DNA of 64,000 bases. Source: Amorphophallus konjac (Eukaryota > Streptophyta > Magnoliopsida > Alismatales > Araceae). Positions 31,796-41,909 of this stretch are shown here, piece after piece. The stretch spans positions 49,284,458 to 49,348,457 of the forward strand of contig CM040126.1 in assembly GCA_022559845.1 (NCBI GenBank), given 5' to 3'. Made by a program: the position numbers and the translations under genes. Numbering within the stretch: position 1 is the first letter of the stretch; every line of letters starts with the position of its first letter. The notes under the pieces were generated by a model. The model was given only the letters and a program-made list of their open reading frames with translations. It searched no databases and was not told the DNA's origin.

Positions 31796-33123
31796 ATGAT
31801 GGCTCAGCTCGAGCATAATCTTCTGGCCCATTTTGAAGAATCCATAAGCCAACTACGAGCCGAGCTAGATGAGAGGATCTGAGCCTTAGAGGATCGACTA
31901 AAGGGAGAGGGATGACGAGTGAATGGCCACGGCGATCCTGTAGCCAATCCTAGGGAGGATAGAGAGCAAGTCCGTCCGGATCAGGCCCCCCAAGGTAGAG
32001 AGCAAGAGGCCCGTGCGCCTCGAGAGAGAGACCACGACGATGAGGATATCATCATCTTGAACGTCAAAATTGACGTTCCGAGTTTTGATGGGTCCCTAAA
32101 CCCCGCTACATATCTTGATTGGGAGATCAGGATGGATCAATATTTTGACTGGCATCGCCGTATGACCCCTGCTACAAGGGTGAGATTTGCCAAAATGAAA
32201 CTCCTAGATCAAGCTAAAACCTACTGGTGTAACGTTGAGAATCTCCTAGCCAGGAGACGAGAGGAGCCTATAAGCACGTGGGAAGAAATGAAGGAGAAAT
32301 TGAGGGAGAAGTATCTGCCACCTTCCTACCATCAGCGTCTTTTAGACTAATGGCAGAAACTCACCCAAGATGGAAAGTCCGTGGACGAGTACATCGCCAA
32401 ATTTGATGACTTCTTCCTTCGAAGTCGAGTCATGGAGGATGCCTCCGTCACCCTCTCACGGTTTAGGGCTGGCCTACATGAGAGCATACAGCGGGAGTTG
32501 TTCCTACGAGAAGTTAACACTCTCAAACATGCCTACCAGGTTGCTCGAGATGTCGAGCGGTTTCAGAAGGTGGTCCCACCTCGGGTCCCCACCTACCGCC
32601 AACCCGAGTCCCGAAACCCCATGGTCCGCTACTCTGAGAGGCATGTCCCCTCCACTTCTTATGTCTCAATTGCTACCCCACTCCGGGCCGTTGCCCCTAC
32701 GGCTCCTTTCCCACGGAACCCCTTACCTGACCCGATGCTGTGCCTAGGCTGGAGTATACTCCACCAGCTGAGAGGAGAGATGACAAGGGAAAGAGAGTCG
32801 TCCCTAGCACCTCCCAACCAGCCCCTGTCTCGGGAGTTCGCTGCTTTAGGTGTCATAACTTAGGGCATATTACCTCCAACTGTCCCACCCGAGCCTTGGT
32901 CATCACCGACCCCCATCCTGTGGAACTTCCACATCAGGAAGGAGAATTCATAGAGAGGTATGAGGCTGACCCTGACCTCATCGTCCAGTTTGAGGAAATG
33001 GATGCATGGTATGATGGAACGCATGTCGAGTACATGCAAGTGGGAGAAATTACCGAGAGTTCAAACCAGGGAAGACTAGATATAGTTCGCTGCATCCTAA
33101 CCCACCCCCAGGAGGATGACTAA
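31796..33123 (+). pseudogene. gag: gag of the inner gypsy element, with stops and a frameshift
   Basis: It starts at the ATG ATG near 31796 (MMAQLEHNLLAHFEESIS). In-frame stops are TGA at 31880, TGA at 31913 and TAA at 32348; all three could arise from C to T changes in Arg or Gln codons. The capsid-like part contains PATYLDWEIRMDQYF and YHQRLLD-WQKL, typical of gypsy gag. A frameshift near 32730 moves the rest into another frame, which holds one CCHC knuckle CFRCHNLGHITSNC at 32842-32883. A further stop (TAA at 33121) lies where the outer copy has Trp. Confidence 0.85.
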
Positions 33124-33153
33124 CGTCGAACCTCCATCTTCCAAACATACATT

Positions 33154-33555
33154 ATGGTGAAATCACAACCCTGCAAAATGATTTTTGACAACGGGAGCTA
33201 TATCAATGCAGTATCTTCAGACTTTATCTCCCGTCTAGGCCTACCTACCCATCATCATCCGAGGCCATACAACGTGGCTTGGGTTGACGACACGTCTATC
33301 CCAGTCACCACTACATGTGTCATTCCTATCCAATTTCAATCCTACCAAGGACAAATCTTATGCGATGTAGTGTCAATGAAGGTCGGTAGAATCATCTTAG
33401 AACGACCATGGATCTATGACGTGGACCTTACTACATTCGGTCGGTCCAATCAGTGTTCCTTCTCATACAATGGGAAAAAGATACAGCTGTACCCGGCACC
33501 CCCAAAGGTGACCCCGGGAAAGAGTTCCACCTCCACCCCCACTGGAACCCCTTAG
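33154..33555 (+). pseudogene. Protease region of the inner gypsy element
   Basis: Retropepsin-like domain with FDNGSYINAVSS (Asp-Asn-Gly-Ser in place of the usual Asp-Ser/Thr-Gly) and ILERPWIYDVDLT, the family's ILGxPWL position. It is in the same frame as the gag end and stops at a TAG at 33553. The outer copy has Asn in the same triad, so that change predates both copies or is a family feature. Confidence 0.75.
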
Positions 33556-33615
33556 GTTCAAGAGAGTCCTCGAACCCCCACCTTATTACACCCATTCCTA
33601 AGGCCCTAAGGTTGG

Positions 33616-35385
33616 TTATGACCCAGTTAGGCGCCTTAACTTCATAGGTGTTCGTGAGCTGAATAGGGAGGTTGCCGAAGGTGCCCCTATCTGAGCTGTT
33701 GTTATCACCATCACCTCCGAGGAGTCCCGAATCTCTGTCCCTCCTGAAGTCCAGGCAATCCTGCAAGACTTCCAACACATCTTCCCTGACGACTTACCCT
33801 CACAACTCTCTCCCATGCGTGATGTACAACACGCCATTGATCTTGTCCCTGGGTCCACCCTACCCAACCTTCCCCACTACAGATTGAACCCCAAGGAGCA
33901 TGCTGAGCTCCAAAGGATTGTTGAGGACCTTATCCAAAAGGGTTTCTTCAGGGTGAGAAGAGCCCATTTGCTGTCCATGCCTTACTCGCACCCAAGAAAG
34001 ATGGCACCCGACGGATGTGTATTGACAGTCGCGTCATCAACAAAATCACTGTCAAGTATAGATTTCTAATTCCCCGTCTTGATGACATGCTTGACATGAT
34101 GAGTGGAGTCACCATCTTTTCCAAGATTGACTTGAAAAGTGGCTACCACCAGGTCCGGATTCGACCAGGTCCGGATTAGTGGAAGACAGCCTTCAAAACA
34201 AAAGAAGGTCTGTATGAGTGGCTTGTCATGCCGTTTGGGTTATCCAACGCCCCTAGCACTTTCATGAGGCTTATGAAAGAGGACCTTCGTCCTCTCATTG
34301 GTCGTTTTGTTGTCGTCTACTTTGACGACATTCTCATCTATAGCCACAACCCTCAGGATCACATCCACCATTTGAGGGAAGTTTGCGAGACTTTGAGGAG
34401 AGAAACCCTGTTTGCCAACCTTACTAAGTGTGAATTCATGACAGACCGGGTCACTTTTCTCGGATTTGTGATTTCAAGTCATGGAGTGTTTGTGGACCAA
34501 TCCAAGGTCCGAGCGATAGTAGACTGGCCAGAGCCCTAGAATGTCCATGACGTTCGTACTTTCCACGGGCTAGCCACTTTCTACAGATGCTTCATTCAGG
34601 GCTTTAGTACCATTATGGCACCCATTACTGATTGCATCTGTAAAGAAAATTTTGAGTGGACCAAAGCCGCCTCCTAGGCTTTTCATGTCATAAAAGAGCT
34701 CGTGACCAAAGCCCATGTCCTCCGCCTGCCAGACTTTTCCAAGGTCTTCGAGATATCATGTGATGCATCTGGCGTAGGAATAGGAGGAGTGCTCAGCCAG
34801 GAAAGTCACCTCGTGACTTATTTCAGTGAGAAGCTTTCTGATGCAAAGCTTCGTTACTCCACCTATGATAAGGAGTTCTATGCCGTGGTCCAAGCCCTCA
34901 AACACTGGAGACACTACCTCTTACCTCAAGAGTTTGTCTTATATTCAGACCACGAGGCTCTGAAATTCCTTAACTCTCAGAAGGGTTTAAACCCTAGGCA
35001 TGATCAGTGGGTAGAATTCCTCCAGTCCTTCACATTTGTCTTAAAACATAAGGCTGGAAAAGAAAATAAGGTGGCCGACGCCTTGAGTCGAAGGGTCTCC
35101 CTTCTTTCCACCGTTCGGGTAGAGGTCACCGGATTTGACCGCATGAAGGAACTCTATGGAGAGTGTCTCGATTTTGGCCCTGCCTATTCTGCTCTGTCTG
35201 TTGGATCCTCGACAACATTTGCTGACTATCTACTCCATGATAGTTTTCTGTTTCGAGGGCAGCAACTCTGTGTCCCGAGGACTTCTGTTCGGGACTTCCT
35301 GATTTGGGAAATGCATGCTGGAGGTCTTGCTGGTCACTTTGGCCGCAACAAGACCATCCATTCTGTGGAGGAGCACTTCTATTGA
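33616..35385 (+). pseudogene. pol: RT and RNase H region of the inner gypsy element
   Basis: RT spans about 33815-34540: [50 protein letters not shown] and the catalytic YFDD at 34318-34329. A duplicated CCAGGTCCGGATT near 34150-34178 creates an extra stretch and a stop. RNase H follows from 34702 with CDASGVGIGGVLSQ (catalytic Asp at 34762), YDKEFYAVVQALKHWRHYLL and YSDHEAL. Further stops lie at 34537, near 34675 and at 35383, and there is a frame change near 33950. The enzyme would copy element RNA into DNA; this copy is dead. Confidence 0.9.
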
Positions 35386-36750
35386 CCTGGCCTGAAGAGA
35401 GATGTGGCCAAGATTGTAACCCAGTGTAGGACATGCACAATGGCCAAACATGTCAAACAGAACACTAGTCTCTACACTCCTCTCCTCGTTCCTGATCGAC
35501 CATGGGTTGATGTGAGTATGGATTTTATCCTTGGTTTAACTCGCACTGCTCACAAGCATGATTCCATCTTTGTTGTTGTTGATAGGTTCTCTAAGATGGT
35601 CCACTTCATTGCATGTTCTAAAACATCTGATGCATCTAGAGTAGCCCACTTATTCTTCGATGAAGTCGGGCGTCTGCATGGTCTCCCCCAAACCATCGTG
35701 TCTGACCGAGATGTCCGGTTCACTAGTTACTTCTGGAAGACACTTTGGCATCTAGTTGGCACCAAACTCAAATTCTCCACTGCCTATCACTCAGAAATCA
35801 ATGGGCAAACAAAGGTCGTCAATAGGAGTCTAGAGAATCTCTTGAGGTGTCTCGTTGGGGATCATTCGGGCACCTGGGATCTTCTCTTGCCTCGAGCCGA
35901 ATTTGCATACAACAGTTCGGTCAATCGGTCCATAGGTATGAGTCCATTTGAGGTCGTGCATGGATACAAACCTAGGAAACCTGTGGATCTCATTCCCCTT
36001 CCCCTAGAGTATAGGATGTCCAAGTCAGCTGAGGAATTCGCACAGCATGTCAAAAGTCTGCATGAGTCAATTAGCAAGCAAATAAACCTCAATAATGACA
36101 TTTACAAGCGCTTGGCTGATTCGCATAGGCGTCACCATGAATTCCAAGAAGGTGACATGGTTATGGTACGGGTTCGACCCACACGACTCCCTTCGGGAGC
36201 CATTAAGAAGTTGCAAGCCCGTAGTGATGGTCCCTTCCCAATTCTGCGGAAGATTGGCTCAAATGCGTATGTTGTGGACTTACCTCCCGAATATGAGATT
36301 AGCTCGACTTTTAATGTGGCAGACCTAGTGGCCTACACAGAACCCACAGCAATTCTTAGTGACCCTTTTGAGCCTTCTCCTCCCATTGAGAGTGAGCCCA
36401 CCCATGTGCGTCCCACAACCTCGAGAGTACCGCGCGAGCACATTGAGAGGATACTGGATGAGCAGGTGACCACTACACGGAGCAGGGTGTACCAGCGCTA
36501 CCTTGTCCGCTGGCGGGACCATCCACCTTCTGATGATTCATGGATCAGCCGGGAAGATCTCCACCGCCTCGATCGAGATCTGTTGGAGCACTACCACAGC
36601 AGTGTCCCCCCTTACTCGACGGAGTTGAGTTCCAGCTGCCCCCGGAGGGTTGGTGGGGACACCAGGTCCACTACCGGGCCCACTACTCGGAGCCGATGTC
36701 GCACCGCCCCGACTGCACCAAGCTTATGGCTCGGAGATCCGACTTCCTGA
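35386..36750 (+). pseudogene. pol: Integrase and chromodomain of the inner gypsy element, catalytic Glu replaced
   Basis: The His/Cys zinc-binding end (HAGGLAGHF upstream, CRTCTMAKH here) is followed by the integrase core: first Asp in VSMDF (35521), second in SDRDVRF. The third catalytic residue should be Glu in GQTE, but the sequence is GQTKVVNR, with AAG at 35812-35814 (a single G to A change). A GPY/F-like module (DGPFPILRKIGSNAYVVDLP) follows. A chromodomain from about 36439 (ERILDEQVTTTRSRVYQRYL to WISREDL) directs integration to heterochromatin in related elements. The ORF itself (35404-36750) is open for 448 codons. Confidence 0.92.
36643..36650 (+). other. Polypurine tract of the inner gypsy element
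   Basis: CGGAGGGT lies directly before the 3' LTR; short but in the required position. Confidence 0.6.
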
Positions 36751-37215
36751 AGACTCGACATATTTGTGTGTATTGAGTGATACACGTATTTGTATGTATT
36801 TGTGTGTATTCGTCTTATTAGACTAGTCAAATAACATGTGTGTATTTTATGTATTTTATTTGATTAAAACCCACAAGTAAAAAGTGGGTGGGTGGGCTTT
36901 GTTTTATTAGGCTATGATATATATGCAAATAAGGGAAAGTGTGAAGGTATGTGTGTAATGGGCCTTCCCTATAAATAGGGGGCTAAGGGTGTTACGCAGG
37001 AATCATATGAATGAAGAATTGAATGAAAGATTGTTTTGTGTGTGAGAGCTCTCCCCTCTTACATTTCTCTTCCCTCTTTCTCCTTGTGAGTTTGAGTGTC
37101 GCCCGGTGTGAGACCGTTCGGCGTGAGGCCGAGCTGCGTGAGGTAACAAGTTATCTGTTCCCGTCCGTGCCGTCAGGAGTTGCCGTCGATCCATTCCCAC
37201 GTCGCCGTCGCGTCA
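36651..37215 (+). repeat. 3' LTR of the inner gypsy element
   Basis: 565 bp, same ends and TATA-like box (36970-36978) as the 5' LTR, with about 20 scattered differences by eye. Confidence 0.92.
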
Positions 37216-39351
37216 CATTTTCTCAAACTGGGTGATGAGGTCAGGATCGGCCATATATCTCTCCTGATCCATGGGTGTTTGTAAAGTTGAAATGTGCTCT
37301 AGATGGCCTGATGAATTCCTAAACCGACGTGACATGCACGAGCTCGGACCTAGATGATGCAACCCTGGGACCGAAAATTAGCAAGGTGTGGACCCAGCTA
37401 ATATGCAAAGGGTCAATTTGAAGGGACTGGTCAGAGAAAGTTACTCGCCCGTAGACGAAGTAGTTATGGAACTACCTCCTGACAATTAGGGTGCTCTAAT
37501 GCGGCAGTTTAGAGCTTAAAGGGTAGGCTCAAGCAAGCTCTCTCTTGCCGTCCACAGCGATACACTCAGGAGACTGGATGCATGGATCAGACTGTCTCTT
37601 ACTTTGTCGCGCGGCAATCGAAAAGATACTAAATGAGCAAATTTGAAGTACGTACTTAGCTGACTGAAAAGTCTAATTCCGACCGGAGACGAAGGCGAGC
37701 AGGGACGTGTGTGCCCGCACGGCGTCGATGAAGTTTCATGGTTACAATGAATTCACTCCGCGCAGGGAGGATCTAATTTATTACAAAACCACATAAAATT
37801 TCCCGCGCAGGGGAACAAATCAATCCAAAATTTTCTCTGCGCAGGGAGACTTTCAGGTACTTCCACTCCATAAGCTACGGGCTATGTGTCGGCCGGGCGA
37901 CTTTGAGTGTTAGTCGACTGTTGCTCCCGGTGCCTCGATCAATAAGTTAATCCAAGGATATATATATATGTATAAGATTATATATATATATAGATATATA
38001 TAAATATATGTATTTATATATATATATAATATTATATATACCTCAAATATATATATTATATATATTGTATATATATATTTAACACTCTTCTTTTCAACTT
38101 TCAAACTTTTTTTTTCAAACTTCAATCTCCCTTTTTTGACTTTTTTTTCAAACCCATTTCTTTTTTTCTCCAGACACTTTTTTTAAACTTCTCCACTGTC
38201 TCTTTCTGTGCAACTCACGGACGGGATTCTTGAGCGACTTTTACACGTGGTCCACGCTGGGCCTAGGCGATCAAAATAAGCTGGCGGACGGCAGCAAAGT
38301 CAGCATGAAGGGCGGGGCCTCTTTGCGGGCTTCACGGCACGGGCGAACAGGACAAGGCGGACGGCTGGTAGGGCCCGCGCGAACCAAGCAGGCTGGCAGA
38401 GGGGTATGCGGTCGGGCGCGCACGCAGGGAGGAGGTCGCCGGCGTGCTGGGTTCGCAGGGAGGGGCTGGCGCGGTCGGTGCACAGGCGGTGGTGGCGCTG
38501 GAGGTGGTGGCGGTGGCTACAGCGGCGCAGGACGGCGGAGGGGGTGCTGGGTACGGGGCAAGTGGTGAACAAGGAGGCGACCACGGAGGAGGTGGCGGCA
38601 GCGGCTATGGCGCAGGAGGAGAGCACGGTGCTGGTTACGGCACCGGCGGAGGCTCGGGTGGTGGAGCCGGGTACGGTGCCGGAGGGGAGCACGGTGGCGG
38701 TCACCTGTGAGAAGCAGGCCAACGGCCGGTGGAGAGGAAGCTGGCCTGCAGTTGGGGTGACCGGAGGGGAAGGCCTCGCGGTGGTGAGGGGAGAGATGGA
38801 AGTGGAGGGCGTGGGGTGCTGACAGTGTGAGGCCGGTGGAAGGTGCTCGACGGTCGATGGTGACGGTGAGCAGGGTGTGGAGGTGGCGTGAGAGATGGAG
38901 GTGGGCGGTGCGCAGGCGTGCTTGGGGGGTTGTCGACTGGAGGAGTGTGCAGGGGTGGTGGTTGTAGGGGAGATGCAGCGATGGCTTGGAGGGTACTGCG
39001 GTGGTGACCGGCGGCGGTGGTGTGGGGTTATAGAGGGTGACCGGCGGCGGTGGTGTGGGGTTATAGAGGGTGACCGGCGCGGCTTGCAGGGTGGAGAAGC
39101 ATGCGGAGGGGGTCGCGGTTGGTGCCGTGGAACGTGAAAGAGAGAGAGAGAACGCAAGATGATTTTTTTTCTAATTTTTTTTCTCTTTCTCTATTTTTTA
39201 TCTTCCTCTTAACCAACAAATAAAATTCAACTATTCTTTTTCTTCTCTCTTTTCTCTTCTTTTTTTTCTACTCTAGCAACCGAGAGAGAGGAGGACCGAC
39301 GGAGACGTCGGGGTTGACGGAGGTGCCATTGTTGGGCTCTGATACCAAATC
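37216..39351 (-). other. Leader and residual gag of the outer gypsy element
   Basis: Near 37216-37260 the minus strand encodes the gag end (ADPDLI). From there it passes into leader sequence matching 31570-31760 of the inner element, so most of gag is deleted. Further right are a TA-rich tract (37958-38075), a pyrimidine/T-rich zone and a GC-rich block (38270-39125). The open frames in the GC-rich block are Pro/Gly/Arg-rich by composition and I do not call them genes. A 45-bp repeat (GTGACCGGCGGCGGTGGTGT) lies near 39004 and 39039. Confidence 0.65.
39333..39347 (-). other. Primer binding site of the outer gypsy element
   Basis: The minus strand reads TGGTATCAGAGCCCA a few bases from the 5' LTR end; initiator tRNA-Met type. 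Confidence 0.88.
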
Positions 39352-39934
39352 TGACGCGGGACGGCGTCTGGGGAAAGATGACGGCACTCCGATATCACGA
39401 ACAGGACGTATAACTTGCTACCTCGCGCAGCTCGGCCTCACGCCGGACGATCTCACACCGGGCGACACACTCACACTCACAAAGAGAATGAGGGAAGGAA
39501 ATGTAAGAGGGGAAGCTCTCTCATGTACAAACCCAAAGCTTTCATTCAAACCATCATATCTAAATCATTACATGAGCCTCCTTTATATAGGAGGAGGCTA
39601 TAGCAACCACACCCTCAAACTTTACAAATAGCATATATATCCTTAGCCTAATAAAACACACTCACCTACCTAACTTTTGACTCTTGGGTTTTAAGAAATT
39701 AAAATACACAAAACACACATGTTTATTGATTATGACTAGTCTAATAAGACGAAAGTAAAAATACATGTAGGAATACATATATTTTACTTATATACACATA
39801 AATACTCAATACATAAATAAAATACTCAAGATGCCGAGTCTTTGAGTGAATCTCTGAGCCACAAGCTTGGTGTCGGGGCAGTGCGGCGTCGGCTTTGAGT
39901 AGTGGGTCTGGTAGTGGGCCTGGTGTCCCCACCA
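39352..39934 (-). repeat. 5' LTR of the outer gypsy element
   Basis: 583 bp. On the minus strand it starts TGGTGGGGACACC and ends CCCGCGTCA, next to the primer site. Several scattered differences from the other LTR indicate an older insertion than elements A and B. Confidence 0.9.
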
Positions 39935-40801
39935 CTTGATCAGAGAGAGTGTGTGGGTTCTATTCCTGTCTCTTACATACAAGCACCTTAACTAGGGTCG
40001 GCTAACTCATTCGCGTCAAATGGGTCGAATAATTTACTCTACTCTATTTTCAATTTGGACAGTATAGAATATTATACCCAATTTCATGCACCAATTATCT
40101 GAATGTTTTGGATATTTGTAATATTGGGATCCTGTTATGGATATTTTAAGATTCGATTCTTTTTTTTTCTCGAGAGTTTAGATCTTTTCGGGTATCTAAG
40201 TTATCTTAATAATCGAATTACTAACATTATACGTTATAGTAATGAAGTTTTATTATGGAACTCAAAACAAGTCCTTTCTTGGTAATATATATTGATCATT
40301 TAAAATTTCACTATAATAAATATCATTTTTAATAACAACAAAAATTGTTGTAAAAGGTCAAATTCTTGTTGTTAAATATTTTTTACAACGAATAATTTCG
40401 TTGCTACAAATTGTTGCAAAAAATCGGTCACTGTATATTTTAACAATATTCTATTATGTTGTTGTTAAAAAATAAAGAATAATAACAAAAAAAGTATCAT
40501 TATATATTATAAAATATAACAAAAAATATTGTTGTTGTATATGCATAATAAAAAAAAATCATTGTAAAAATCATGTTTGATATTTGACCAATTTTTTAAT
40601 AACGGTTTTATTTGCCATTAATATATTTTATTATGATGAATTATTTTGTGATTATAAGTCATCATAATAAATATTTTTGTTGTTAAAACCTTTATCAACT
40701 AAAAATTAATAGTAATTATTATATTTTAATCACATTTATAAGAACCTCTGTTTATTGTAAATAATTTAGAATTAAAAATAATTTTATATTATTAAAAATT
40801 A

Positions 40802-40912
40802 GGGTTTTTTACATAAATACCCTCTTAAATATTGGTTATGCCAAATATACCATTCATATAGTCATATTATCAAAAATATCCTCTAAATACTGTAAATGAT
40901 TCCAGCTATACC
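40802..40912 (+). repeat. MULE left TIR
   Basis: 111 bp, inverted copy of 47851-47961. Confidence 0.95.
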
Positions 40913-41086
40913 CTTCCCGTCACTGCCGTGATGTTGACTCGAGTTTAACTATGGTTACGGTATTAAATGACTAATTTACCCTTCGGTTTATCACCCCCGC
41001 CCACGCGATGTGGTTTCCCCCTTCGCAAACCTTTCACCAGCCTCACCCACGACCTCACGGCCCCATCAGGATCGTCTGCCATCTCC

Positions 41087-41246
41087 GACCTGCAACGGCC
41101 TTCACGCACCGGAAGGTTCTCCCGCTCCATCTCTGACCGACCTGCAACGGCCTTCACGCGACGGAAGGGTTATCCCGCTCCATCGCTGACCTGCAACGGC
41201 CTTCACGCGACGGAAGGGTTCTCACGCAACGGAAGGGTTCTTATGC
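41087..41246 (+). repeat. Subterminal tandem repeat in the MULE left arm
   Basis: About three units of 49-52 bp, starting GACCTGCAACGGCCTTCACG at 41087, 41139 and 41188, with a partial fourth. A 19-bp unit (GGTCCCCCTCTTCGTAT) is repeated just downstream at about 41297-41340. GC-rich subterminal repeats are common in MULEs and may bind transposase. Confidence 0.75.
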
Positions 41247-41909
41247 TCCACTGGGTAAGTCTCCCATACTCTCTCTGAACCCTCACGGCCCCATCGGTCC
41301 CCCTCTTCGTATGGTCCCCCTCTTCGTATGGTCCCCCTCTCCTCTATCTCTGTCCCTCGACATGTAAAAAACCCTATTGTTTATCTCTTGACTGTGGATG
41401 CCATCTTCTTCTATTTCCTGGTCGACGGTTAGTTAATGTGTCCGGTAGGAACATATGCTGATGAGGATGATAATATTAGGGTTTAGGGTTTACATTATTT
41501 ATTGTCTTCGTCTGAGATTGGGCGTTTTTGCGTATTTGCAGCTTCAGAACGAGACATAGCAAGTGAATGCGTAAACTCTACCCTACAGAAAATAAACTTG
41601 ATGGGGTGAAGGTGATTGTGGCATGATTCCTTTGTTTGTGTATAGTTGATTTGATTTATTTATTTGGAGTAACGTTTAGTACGGTCTTCTATATGTGTAG
41701 GGGGTATTCCTATCTAGACAGCAGTGAATCAAGGTGGCCGTGCTTGTGGTCTATACTTATTAATTGAGGTTTGAATTGTATTTTTTACTAATTGTACAAG
41801 ACCTATTTACTAAGACTGTTTGCACTTACTTATGTGTTATATACAAACTTATCATCCCCTTTATTTTACTTTTGTATTCTATCTTATTTTAAGCATCGAA
41901 AGCACAGTT

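Larger units (their letters stand above)
29491..37215 (+). mobile_element. Inner Ty3/gypsy chromodomain retrotransposon, full-length but inactivated
   Basis: Two 565-bp LTRs (29491-30055, 36651-37215), an initiator-Met primer site and a complete domain order gag-protease-RT-RNase H-integrase-chromodomain make this a chromovirus-type element of 7.7 kb. It inserted, in opposite orientation, into the gag region of a member of its own family. The flanks on the minus strand (AAATG before, AATAG after) are a decayed 5-bp duplication; alignment with the inner gag shows the outer gag is otherwise continuous across the site. Many stops and frameshifts interrupt the proteins. Confidence 0.9.
27419..39934 (-). 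mobile_element. Outer Ty3/gypsy element, minus strand, internally deleted
   Basis: LTRs 27419-28002 and 39352-39934 are flanked by a perfect CTTGA duplication (27414-27418, 39935-39939). The primer site beside the right LTR is reversed, so the element reads leftwards. Its own interior is 28003-29490 and 37216-39351, about 3.6 kb; the rest is a second element of the same family inserted head-on into its gag region. It lacks most of gag (lost between leader and the end of gag) and everything from early RT to late integrase. It is non-autonomous. Confidence 0.9.

Noticed and set aside
38300..39157. 285-codon Pro/Ser/His-rich ORF on the minus strand
   Set aside because: It lies in the GC-rich leader of the outer gypsy element, is open because of composition, has no domain, and several frames are open there at once.
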